This document shows positions 8,244-15,189 of a DNA stretch of 15,259 bases, piece after piece. The translations under genes and the position numbers were made by a program. The notes beneath the pieces are model-generated. The model saw only the letters and a program-made list of their open reading frames with translations, was not told the origin of the DNA and ran no database searches. This DNA is from DAOTTW01 sp034437615 (GTDB lineage: Bacteria; Chloroflexota; Anaerolineae; Aggregatilineales; Phototrophicaceae), in assembly GCA_034437615.1 (NCBI GenBank), contig DAOTTW010000412.1, forward strand, positions 1-15,259, given 5' to 3'. Numbering within the stretch: the first letter of the stretch is position 1; the number at the start of each line of letters is the position of its first letter.

Positions 8244-8351
8244 GCGATGCGAATAACCTTTCGATATTCCCCCGGAAACAGTACGACGATTATGCAATCA
8301 ATCGGTTGTCGTCACAACCCAATTGTATTAGAGATGCGTGTGGTCAGCAGC

Positions 8352-8384
8352 AAAAGCGCTCTGTATCGCCATGATACAGAGCGC
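8352..8384 (-). terminator. Rho-independent terminator of the cohesin/dockerin gene
   Basis: On the minus strand a perfect 12-bp stem, GCGCTCTGTATC/GATACAGAGCGC, with a 5-nt loop is followed by TTTT. It lies about 80 nt beyond the stop of the 8465-10291 gene. A second, imperfect GC-rich hairpin (GCGGGC/GCCCGC, 8418-8441) lies between the two and lacks a T-run. This should separate the gene from the ATATALA gene downstream. Confidence 0.8.
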
Positions 8385-8464
8385 CGAGAAGTAAGGTGTG
8401 ATTGTGGTGGGATTGAAGCGGGCGGGATGCGTCCAGCCCGCACACGGATTAGCTGTTGTGTGCT

Positions 8465-10291
8465 TTAGCGGCCACCAAGCGGGACGCTGGGCAGGGCGGT
8501 CGGTGTGGCAACCGGGTTCACGGGCTGCACAGCGGATGAATCCGGTGCGTTACTGCCGCGCTCTGCTGGCACGGGCAAGGTGGGCAGCGGCGTCGGTGTG
8601 CTGATGCTGAGCGTCAGCGCGCCCTGCTGCACCGCGTTGCGGATGTCAACAGCCGCCCCTAGCGTCACCGTCTGCGCGGCGCGGCTCTCTGGTGCATCGG
8701 TGCTGATCGTGCTGCTGCCTTGTTGCAGGGCGGTCATACGCACGATGGCAACCAACGATTCCGACGGTGCGGAGAGGCTGGCCGACGATGCGCCGAGTTC
8801 ATCCACGATGCCGCTGGCGTTGTCGATGGTTGCGGATTGCAGCATATCGTAGCCGACGCCATAGCGCACTGCATCCGCACGCACGAAGGCCGGGTCGAAG
8901 TTCAGGTCTACGAAGCCGCTATAAACGGCGCTCTGTGTGCTGCTATCCTGCATATACACGTTCAGGTTGAAGCTCTCGCCCGGTACGATGCCCGCCACGC
9001 CGTTCAAATCCACGATTTCGAGGCGCACATTAGCCTGTGGGATGCTCTGGCCGCGCTCTGCCACTGGCACGGCATCCGTCGCGGCTGCCGCATCCAGGCT
9101 GTTGCCCGGCTCCGGCTCATCGACATCGGTGTTACGTTGCTGGCCGAGGCGCAGCAGCAACTGAGTCACCTCAGTCGGCGTCACGATGCCGTTACCGTTG
9201 TAGTCATGGATGGTGTTGCTCGTGCCCAGGTTTTTGATCGCGTCCACTGCATCAACCGGCAGCACAGCGTCGTCGCTGTCAGTATCCCAGGGGAAATATG
9301 TAATGTCGTCGCTGTTGCTGAACGGTGTCGCCTGACCTGCATCAAGGCCCTGCGCCGTGCTAGCGTTCGGCAGAATGAGGCAAACCACGTCCACATTTGC
9401 GGTATCGGTTTCGAGGTTAGCGTTTAGTGATGCCTGCGGGAGTGTCGCATTGCCTGTGACGCTAATGCTTTTATCGGCGTTAACGGCAGCGATGGTGACA
9501 GTCTCAATCAATTCGTCGTTCGCGTTGCAGTCGGCGTCGTTCGAGAGGTACAGTTCGCCCGTGCGCTGTGTTGCGTTGACGCCGCTCTGATTTTCAACCA
9601 CGTAGCTGAGCGAAATTTGGCCGTTGTCCTTCGCGACGTTATCGGGGAAGACATCGAAGTCACGGATGATGACATCGCCTTCGTCATCCAGCGTCAGGCT
9701 TACGTGCTGCACGTTGTCGCGCTGGTCGGTATCCAGGCCATAAACCACCACCTGCGAAAAGACATCATCGGCGGTCTGTGTGCTGATCTGGTAAGGGCCG
9801 GGGCCAAGCGCACGGAAGTTCAGCGTGAAGACGGTCGTGCCGCTGATGCCGCCGGGTGTGAAGCTACCACTGGTCGCGCCGACATCCTCTAATAGGGTAG
9901 TGCTGTTGGCGTTGCCGATGCCACCGGAGGGCAATTGCAGGTAGGTGTAATCGCCATCAAAGGTCGGTGTGCTGACGAGTTCCAGATTGCCGCTGAAGTC
10001 TACATCCACATAGGCTGCAAAGGCAGGGCGTTCACCAGCCCCGGTATCATGGATGTCTACGGCCTGAAATTCGACGGAAAATTCATCGCCAGCGCGGATG
10101 CCGGGCACATCATCGCTATCAACGACGTTAGCGCGTAATTCCACGACGGTCCCGCTGTTAGCTGGCGCATCGGCTGGCGGTGCAGGTACCTGACCAGCAC
10201 GCCCCGGTGTGTCCTGCGCCGCAATCGGCACAGTAATAAGGCTCAACAAAAGTAGTGTCAGTAAATAGGATAGGTTGCGTTTGAGCAGCAT
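8465..10291 (-). CDS. Secreted protein with cohesin-like, CARDB-like and dockerin-like domains
   Basis: Exported modular protein, probably cell-surface or extracellular. A signal peptide covers residues 1-26 (basic MLLKRN, hydrophobic core, IAAQ cleavage region). A cohesin-type beta domain follows (about 48-195, with VPGIRAGDEFSVEF and YVDVDFSGNLEL). A CARDB-like Ig domain comes next (about 205-315, with YVVENQSGVNA). A dockerin type I-like segment (about 332-385) holds two 12-residue EF-hand loops: DTDSDDAVLPVD (336-347) and DYNGNGIVTPTE (363-374). A second cohesin-like domain (about 420-560, GIVPGESFNLNVYM and GFVDLNFDP) and a Pro-rich tail complete it. No C-terminal anchor is seen. AGGTGA lies just 3 nt before the ATG. 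Cohesins normally bind dockerins, so self-assembly or partner binding is possible. No glycoside hydrolase is nearby. The domain calls are by pattern only. Confidence 0.8.
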   Translation of the reverse strand: MLLKRNLSYLLTLLLLSLITVPIAAQDTPGRAGQVPAPPADAPANSGTVVELRANVVDSDDVPGIRAGDEFSVEFQAVDIHDTGAGERPAFAAYVDVDFSGNLELVSTPTFDGDYTYLQLPSGGIGNANSTTLLEDVGATSGSFTPGGISGTTVFTLNFRALGPGPYQISTQTADDVFSQVVVYGLDTDQRDNVQHVSLTLDDEGDVIIRDFDVFPDNVAKDNGQISLSYVVENQSGVNATQRTGELYLSNDADCNANDELIETVTIAAVNADKSISVTGNATLPQASLNANLETDTANVDVVCLILPNASTAQGLDAGQATPFSNSDDITYFPWDTDSDDAVLPVDAVDAIKNLGTSNTIHDYNGNGIVTPTEVTQLLLRLGQQRNTDVDEPEPGNSLDAAAATDAVPVAERGQSIPQANVRLEIVDLNGVAGIVPGESFNLNVYMQDSSTQSAVYSGFVDLNFDPAFVRADAVRYGVGYDMLQSATIDNASGIVDELGASSASLSAPSESLVAIVRMTALQQGSSTISTDAPESRAAQTVTLGAAVDIRNAVQQGALTLSISTPTPLPTLPVPAERGSNAPDSSAVQPVNPVATPTALPSVPLGGR

Positions 10292-10331
10292 GAGTCACCT
10301 ATGTTGTATATACGATCTTCGGTACAGTCCT

Positions 10332-10340
10332 ATTGTATCA
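10332..10340 (-). promoter_or_regulatory. Extended -10 element upstream of the cohesin/dockerin gene
   Basis: On the minus strand TGATACAAT fits an extended -10 (TGnTATAAT) with one mismatch, about 41 nt before the ATG at 10291. No good -35 is present at 16-18 bp. The 106-bp gap to the upstream gene has no terminator, so read-through from that gene is also possible. Confidence 0.35.
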
Positions 10341-10397
10341 CTATTTGCCAAATCAGTACGCTGTATTTATCCAGAATTGCATTCAGTTGCCGAGATT

Positions 10398-11852
10398 TTA
10401 ACGCTTCGTCGTCGCCAACTGTTGCAAGAGCATGCGCAGGGATAACGTCAACATGTCGGCCAGTTCCCAGCGCGTGTGCGGCTCCATCGCAGGTAGGATG
10501 GCCCGCTGATAGCTCAGCGCCTGATACAGCGGGCTGAGCACCGCCGCCAGTTCATACACGCGCTTCAGGCTGGCCATTGGCTCGTAGCGCGTCCAACATT
10601 CCAGGTAAGCATCGCGCAGTTGGTCGCGGGCGTCGGGCACCTGTGGCAAATCCTGCTCGATGTTTTGCAGGAAGAGGGCAGTATCGAAAAAGGGGTGAGT
10701 GATGGCGCTATCGGACCAATCCATGATGACGACGCGCCCTTGCTCCGTTACGGCGATATTCGTGGGCCGCAGGTCCCCATGCGCCAGTGATAGCGGAATC
10801 TGGTGATCGACCAATTCGTAAAAGAGTCTGCGCAGCGTCGGGGCAGCATAACGTAGTTGCTTTTGTTCATCACTGCTGAGCGCATCCGGCAGGTTCAGCA
10901 TGAGCCGCTCGACCTGTGTGGCCAGTTGGTCGATGTTGCGATCCGGCAAGCCCAGCGAAACCAGCGTTTGTGCCATCTTAATCAGGTCTACCTGAATATC
11001 GGCATAGCGTTGCAGGGCTTCGCGCCATAGGTCGATATCCGGCACATCCAGCAGCGTGCGTGGCCCGAAATCCCTCGTCAGCAACCAGTGGTTTTTGATG
11101 TGCACGGCACGCACATCCGGTATGCTGCCAGGGTAACGTAGCGATAGCACCCGTGTGATAACAGGCTCATAAGAAAAGACAGACGGCACCGCTTTAAAAT
11201 ATAGGTGTCCCTGGTCGGTGGGCAGATAGAGCGTGGCGGAGCGCCACCACACGCGCTTTTGCTGTACCTGACCTATCGGCAGCATATCCATACGATCTGC
11301 GACATCCACAAGCCACAGGGCGGCCTGTGTGAACCAACCGCGTCGCATCCAGGGCACCCGCAAATCGGACGCGGTTTGCTGCCATATGAGCGCAGCCTGT
11401 AGGTGCTGCTGTTGCGTTGCTGGCAGATCGTAGGCATCCAGGTCATCGGGCCGCACCCAGGCCATCCCCTGCATCGGTTGCCACGTCGCGTCCAGGCTTT
11501 CCAGCAGATAGACACGCCGCGCGGGATCAGAGGTGGCTGCGGGTGGCGTACCGGGGTCTGTACAGCGCAATGTCGCGACGCGCAAGCCTGTAGCGCGTGC
11601 AACGGTCCGGTTGATATGCTCGATCACCCCAACGCGATGTTCTTCGGGTACGATGGTCGGCAAGCTCCAGGCGTTACCTGCGTCTGCCTGCATCAGTAAG
11701 ATATGCGTGCCGCTGGTACTCTGTATAATCAGTTCATAGATGAACGTAACGGCGCTGTCATGGTACGTTGCCCTGCTCATATGATTGGCTGCCTTGTCTA
11801 TGGATGCACGAAGCTGCTGAGCCGCATCCACGAATATTTCTGACTGTATCAC
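10398..11852 (-). CDS. APH-type phosphotransferase with N-terminal Nudix-like domain
   Basis: Predicted cytoplasmic small-molecule kinase of the aminoglycoside phosphotransferase/choline kinase fold; substrate unknown. The C-terminal kinase shows a possible N-lobe lysine (K220 in YFKAVP), the catalytic loop HGDLRPTN (358-365, D360), and a metal-binding IMDWSDS (D378). Residues ~30-145 look like a Nudix fold: beta strands, a W-x-LP turn (62-65), then a helix ending ATGLRV (87-92). In this helix the REUxEE glutamates of the Nudix box are replaced, so hydrolase activity is unlikely. The GTG start at 11852 has no ribosome site. An ATG at 11780 (residue 25), preceded at some distance by AAGG, would still keep both domains, so the start is uncertain. 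The gene is divergent from 11984 and lies 106 bp upstream of the cohesin/dockerin gene on the same strand. Antibiotic resistance should not be assumed from the fold. Confidence 0.8.
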   Translation of the reverse strand: MIQSEIFVDAAQQLRASIDKAANHMSRATYHDSAVTFIYELIIQSTSGTHILLMQADAGNAWSLPTIVPEEHRVGVIEHINRTVARATGLRVATLRCTDPGTPPAATSDPARRVYLLESLDATWQPMQGMAWVRPDDLDAYDLPATQQQHLQAALIWQQTASDLRVPWMRRGWFTQAALWLVDVADRMDMLPIGQVQQKRVWWRSATLYLPTDQGHLYFKAVPSVFSYEPVITRVLSLRYPGSIPDVRAVHIKNHWLLTRDFGPRTLLDVPDIDLWREALQRYADIQVDLIKMAQTLVSLGLPDRNIDQLATQVERLMLNLPDALSSDEQKQLRYAAPTLRRLFYELVDHQIPLSLAHGDLRPTNIAVTEQGRVVIMDWSDSAITHPFFDTALFLQNIEQDLPQVPDARDQLRDAYLECWTRYEPMASLKRVYELAAVLSPLYQALSYQRAILPAMEPHTRWELADMLTLSLRMLLQQLATTKR

Positions 11853-11935
11853 AGGTGATGTAAAGCGCGATATAGGCGTTGGTTTAGATTTTGTTACGAT
11901 GTGCCTTGATGAGCCTGTCGGTGGGATAGGCAGAA

Positions 11936-11944
11936 TGCTATGAT
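11936..11944 (+). promoter_or_regulatory. Extended -10 promoter for the 11984-13341 gene pair
   Basis: TGCTATGAT fits the extended -10 consensus TGnTATAAT with one mismatch and ends 39 nt before the ATG at 11984. No strong -35 is seen, which is usual for extended -10 promoters. It lies in the 131-bp divergent gap. Confidence 0.4.
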
Positions 11945-11983
11945 GAAGTTGCTAAGCATCTGACTGCCAATGACAGCATAGCT

Positions 11984-12760
11984 ATGACCACCAGTAAGTA
12001 CGATGTCATCCTCAACAATTCAGGCCGTGACGAAATCTCGGTTGCGTTGGCGCTGGTCCAATCGCTACAAAACCAGGTGCCACACTTCAAGGTCGATGTA
12101 GAAGTGCATCAGGCGCGGCGCTGGCTCGGCTATGTGCCGCTGATGCTGCGGCGCGGTGTGCCGCGTAAGGCGGCCCTTGCATTGCAGGCGCGTTATCGGG
12201 CGCTCGGTGCAGAGGTCAGCATCCGCCCGACGCGCTTGCTCTTCCCGGATGATTGCCAGCAGATGACGCCCTGGCGCAAAGAATGGTACTCGGAGCATCT
12301 GCTGGCGCTGCAAGAGGAGGCCCTGCCACAATGGGCGCAAACCACCGGCAGCGATGAAGCCTATCGCTTCAGCATTTTGCCCTCCGTCGGCGCGGATATG
12401 TGTGTGCGTTTTTGGCGGCGTGGCCTGCGCTATCATGGCATTGCACGCTCTAGCATCGGGCACATCGGCCCCACGCCCGGCCCACCCAAGCAAACGCATC
12501 GCTGGGGGCTGCCGAGCAAGGATTGGCTGCAACTCAAGGCATTGCTGATGCAGCATCGCTTCTGGGAGAGCGCAAGCTGGAACACAGTGCCGGATGACCT
12601 GATGGTGCTGGATGGCGTGCAGTGGATTTTTGAGGGCTGGCGTGCTGGCCGCTATCATGTGCTGGTAGATGAGACGCCCAACGCAGGTGCAGCGAAAGAG
12701 GTCGGCCTCGGCATTCTGGCCCTGCTGCCGCAGGCATTCCAGCCACCGCAAACGTACTGA
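11984..12760 (+). CDS. Hypothetical protein: L7/L12 C-terminal-like domain fused to an unknown domain
   Basis: Not a recognised gene. Residues 1-~85 resemble the C-terminal domain of ribosomal protein L7/L12. They open with KYDVILNNSGRDEISV, matching the FDVVLTAAGANKVAV-type start. They continue with LRRGVPRKAALALQ and RALGAEVSIRP, matching the 'LKxGVxKxxAExLKxxLExxGAxVxV' end of L12. The conserved KVIKxVRxxTGLGLKEAK helix pair is not kept, so factor binding as in L12 is unlikely. Residues ~125-258 form a second Trp-rich domain with LDGVQWIFEGWRAGRYHVL and DETPNAG. This resembles a small uncharacterised family whose members carry an 'LDGxxWxxEGxxxGxYH' core, by recollection only. No signal peptide is present, so the protein is probably cytoplasmic. 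There is no Shine-Dalgarno before the ATG; an extended -10 lies about 40 nt upstream, which would give a short leader. A Uma2-type gene follows after 20 bp. Confidence 0.7.
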   Translation: MTTSKYDVILNNSGRDEISVALALVQSLQNQVPHFKVDVEVHQARRWLGYVPLMLRRGVPRKAALALQARYRALGAEVSIRPTRLLFPDDCQQMTPWRKEWYSEHLLALQEEALPQWAQTTGSDEAYRFSILPSVGADMCVRFWRRGLRYHGIARSSIGHIGPTPGPPKQTHRWGLPSKDWLQLKALLMQHRFWESASWNTVPDDLMVLDGVQWIFEGWRAGRYHVLVDETPNAGAAKEVGLGILALLPQAFQPPQTY

Positions 12761-12780
12761 TTGTGTAGATAGAGCTTCGC

Positions 12781-13341
12781 ATGGCGATAGAAAAAATCAT
12801 GACGAGCGCTGCATTCTGGGATTTCGTGAACCAACCCGGCAATGCAAACCGCTACTTCGAGCGCATCAACCAAGAGATTGTCGAGCACATACCCAGTAAC
12901 CCGTATTCATCCCAGGTTGCGATGCTGATTGGTGCGCTGATGCTGAATTATGTGCTGCAACACGATTTAGGCATGGTAACAGGTGAACAGGGCGGCTACG
13001 ACATTGACCAAGATAACACCTTCGCGCCCGATGCGGCTTTCGTCTTTAAGGGACGCCAGCAATCGTTGCCAAAAACAGGCTTTAACCCCATCCCGCCTGA
13101 TCTTGTAGTAGAAGTCGTCTCGCCGTCTGATCTGCAAGACCCACAGCGCCGCATCTGGCGTAAATTAGCTGTGTATCGCGCTAATCAAGTGCCTTTAATC
13201 TGGTATGTCTACACGGATCGCCAAGAGGTCGCGGTATATCGTCCGGGGCAAGCCGCCCAAACGCTGAGCGTCAACGATACGTTGGATGGTGAAGGCGTTT
13301 TGCACGGTTTTCGTCTGCCCATCAAGGCGATTTTTCCCTGA
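12781..13341 (+). CDS. Uma2 family protein (DUF820, PD-(D/E)xK nuclease fold)
   Basis: Member of the Uma2/DUF820 family, predicted to have a restriction-endonuclease-like fold; the biological role of the family is poorly known. Sequence signs are APDAAF (D84), the PPDLVVEVVSPSD core (E111-V-V113), RK128LAVYRANQVPLIWYV, and the C-terminal VLHGFRLPIKAIF ending. D84, E111 and K128 are good candidates for the PD-ExK triad. At 186 aa it has the normal family length and looks complete. The ATG at 12781 has a weak ribosome site. The 20-bp gap to the upstream gene suggests co-transcription. Its stop faces that of pfkB across only 11 bp with no hairpin, so the two transcripts probably overlap at their 3' ends. 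Such genes are often present in many copies in Chloroflexota and Cyanobacteria. Confidence 0.9.
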   Translation: MAIEKIMTSAAFWDFVNQPGNANRYFERINQEIVEHIPSNPYSSQVAMLIGALMLNYVLQHDLGMVTGEQGGYDIDQDNTFAPDAAFVFKGRQQSLPKTGFNPIPPDLVVEVVSPSDLQDPQRRIWRKLAVYRANQVPLIWYVYTDRQEVAVYRPGQAAQTLSVNDTLDGEGVLHGFRLPIKAIFP

Positions 13342-13352
13342 TTGCTGTATGT

Positions 13353-14282
13353 TCACGCAAACACGCTGATGCGCTTGGCAATATTTTCGGTATCTTCTTT
13401 GCGGCAAAGCTGCGTGCCCGGTGTCATCACCGCCGCCGTACCTGCTGCGATGCCATAGCGCACCGCATCCCGCAACGAATCGCCACGCGCTAGCGCCATG
13501 ACGATGCCGCCGACCATGCTATCCCCTGCGCCGACCTTGCTCTCGATGGGAACGACAGGTGGCCGCATCTGCACGAAATCATCCGCTGTGACCAGCGCCG
13601 CGCCGGATGCCCCCATCGACACGACGACAATCTCCGTTAGACCATCACTGATGAGCTTTTGGGCGGCGTGTTTGAGCTGGTCTTCACCTTGAAATTTCTC
13701 GCCGGATAGGATTTGTAGTTCGCGCAGGTTGGGCTTGAGCAGATACACGCCTGCACCCTTCAGCGCCGCCAGCGCATCGCCGGATGTATCGACAATCAGG
13801 CGAGCCTTGACATCTGCCGCACGCTCAGCAAGCTGCTTGTAAATGTCGATGGGCATAGCAGGCGGCAAACTGCCACTCGCCACAATGTAATCCGTCTCTG
13901 CCATGAAAACAGCATCCAGGCAGCGCTGCCACTCTGCTTCGGTCATCTCCGCACCAGGCAGGCCGAAGCGATATTGCAGGCCGGAGGATTCTTCGTAGAT
14001 GCTGAGGTTCTCCCGCGTCCAATTCTGAATGGCGATGGGCTGCTGATTGATGCCTTGCTGCTCCAGCAGCTTTTGCAGCATGATGCCAGGTGGCCCCCCT
14101 GCTGCATACACCGCCAGCGTCTCGCCGCCCAGGTTTTTTATCGCCCGTGAGACGTTAATGCCGCCGCCACCGGGTTCATAGGTGGGCGTTTTGCAACGAA
14201 TTTTGATCTCTGAGGCGACGCTCTCTGTCGCGCTGCTCTTGTCGATTGCCGGGTTAAATGTGAGCGTGACGATCCTCTGCAT
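13353..14282 (-). CDS. pfkB: 6-phosphofructokinase II (PfkB family sugar kinase)
   Basis: Ribokinase-fold kinase that phosphorylates fructose-6-phosphate to fructose-1,6-bisphosphate in glycolysis, using ATP. The 309-aa length equals that of E. coli PfkB, and diagnostic blocks match it: TLTFNPAID with D14, YEPGGGGINVSRAI, NWTRENL, GLQYRFGLPGAEMTE, SGSLPP, LLKPNLRELQ, and VGAGDSMVGG with catalytic base D254. The ending PGTQLCRKEDT is typical of PfkB rather than of FruK (1-phosphofructokinase) or LacC (tagatose-6-phosphate kinase), although those remain the alternatives. The ATG at 14282 has a good AAAGGT ribosome site 5 nt upstream. The gene lies 38 bp downstream of the methyltransferase gene on the same strand, so they may share a transcript. 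No PTS genes are adjacent, which fits PfkB better than FruK. Confidence 0.9.
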   Translation of the reverse strand: MQRIVTLTFNPAIDKSSATESVASEIKIRCKTPTYEPGGGGINVSRAIKNLGGETLAVYAAGGPPGIMLQKLLEQQGINQQPIAIQNWTRENLSIYEESSGLQYRFGLPGAEMTEAEWQRCLDAVFMAETDYIVASGSLPPAMPIDIYKQLAERAADVKARLIVDTSGDALAALKGAGVYLLKPNLRELQILSGEKFQGEDQLKHAAQKLISDGLTEIVVVSMGASGAALVTADDFVQMRPPVVPIESKVGAGDSMVGGIVMALARGDSLRDAVRYGIAAGTAAVMTPGTQLCRKEDTENIAKRISVFA

Positions 14283-14320
14283 CGGCGACCTTTCTACTGT
14301 TCTGCCTTTAATTTATTCGT

Positions 14321-15085
14321 CTATTTGCGTGCGATGACCAACGTCATGAAGTTAAACGCCCAGGGCAACAGCAACCGCAAGCCATCCCCCAACCGTTCAG
14401 CCAGTGCGCTTGTGCGATAGTAGCCTTCAGCGCGAAACGGACCACCCAGCCCCCACAACGTAAACGAATGCGAGGTCGGGATGGCCTGCTGCACGTCGAA
14501 GCCGACGCGGGTCACTGCATCCAACAAGGCGGCACGGGTGTAGGTGCTCTCGTAAAAATCATCATCGTTAAGCGCGCTGCTCCCAGCCCTGCGCCGCCGC
14601 CACGCCACAAGCTGCTGCACCACATTCGGGTATGGAATCGTCAGCACGAGCACGCCGCCCGCTTTCAACACCCGATAGGCTTCACTGAGGGCAGGTTGCA
14701 TCCCATGCTCAAAATGCTCTAGCACGCCGAACGACAGATAAGCGCCGACGCTGCTATCCACAAAGGGCAAGGTGTGCACATCCCCGGCCAGCAGCGGCAA
14801 ATCCGGCGTATGCTGGCGTGATGTGTGCAGGGCATTCACGGCGTAATCCAGCCCCACCGCGTTGTACCCCATGCGCTGCAACGTAATCACGACAGCGCCC
14901 AGGCCACTACCCGCCTCTAAAATCAGATCGTCGCGTGAAAGATAGGGCAAATAGGCCTGCATCGTCTGTTGTGCGCGGCGATAGCCTGCTGTTTCCAGCT
15001 CAATAGCCACCGTCGCACCCTGCCAGATGTCCTCCCAGGCTTGGCGCGTGCTGTCGTAGCGCTCGCCCTTGTTGAATCTTGCCAT
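14321..15085 (-). CDS. Class I SAM-dependent methyltransferase
   Basis: Rossmann-fold methyltransferase of the Methyltransf_11/UbiE-like type; substrate unknown. From the chosen start, motif I LEAGSGLG lies at about residues 56-63. It is followed by the acidic strand end AVGLDYAV (motif II), LLAGDVHTLPF (motif III), and LSFGVLEHFEHG with EAYRVLKAGGVLVLTIP (motif post-III). The C-terminal part is variable, with a hydrophobic end (LRLLLPWAFNFMTLVIARK). The frame is open to an ATG at 15133, but that has no ribosome site, whereas the ATG at 15085 has AGAAAGAG 8 nt upstream. I therefore use 15085 (254 aa). It is the first gene of a likely pair with pfkB. Such enzymes commonly act on sugars, lipids or quinones; nothing here decides which. 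Confidence 0.88.
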   Translation of the reverse strand: MARFNKGERYDSTRQAWEDIWQGATVAIELETAGYRRAQQTMQAYLPYLSRDDLILEAGSGLGAVVITLQRMGYNAVGLDYAVNALHTSRQHTPDLPLLAGDVHTLPFVDSSVGAYLSFGVLEHFEHGMQPALSEAYRVLKAGGVLVLTIPYPNVVQQLVAWRRRRAGSSALNDDDFYESTYTRAALLDAVTRVGFDVQQAIPTSHSFTLWGLGGPFRAEGYYRTSALAERLGDGLRLLLPWAFNFMTLVIARK

Positions 15086-15093
15086 GTGTCGTG

Positions 15094-15101
15094 CTCTTTC
15101 T
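15094..15101 (-). promoter_or_regulatory. Ribosome binding site deciding the methyltransferase start
   Basis: AGAAAGAG on the minus strand lies 8 nt before the ATG at 15085. The alternative in-frame ATG at 15133 has no purine-rich sequence at the right distance. Confidence 0.5.
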
Positions 15102-15189
15102 GTTGCTAGTAGCGTGCGGCGTAAATGCATCATTAATGTGGCTGCGCCACCCCGTAACTACTCAGGCAGGCGTGTTTTGCCCGCGAATT

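Noticed and set aside
8322..8327. TACAAT on the minus strand as a -10 for the ATATALA gene
   Set aside because: It has no -35 at 16-18 bp and no TG extension, and the leader to the preferred start would be about 70-100 nt. Too weak to list as a feature.
8720..9427. 235-codon plus-strand open frame opposite the cohesin/dockerin gene
   Set aside because: The opposite strand carries a signal peptide, EF-hand loops and cohesin-like strands. The plus frame shows no recognisable motif.
10398..11852. Aminoglycoside resistance gene
   Set aside because: The kinase loop is of the APH type, but this fold is shared by many metabolic kinases, and the architecture with a Nudix-like domain does not match known resistance enzymes.
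13353..14282. 1-phosphofructokinase (fruK) of a fructose PTS operon
   Set aside because: The EPGGGGINV and GTQLC...EDT blocks match PfkB better, and no PTS gene is adjacent.
15138..15150. GTGGC/GCCAC hairpin upstream of the methyltransferase
   Set aside because: A 5-bp stem with a 3-nt loop and no T-run; likely chance.
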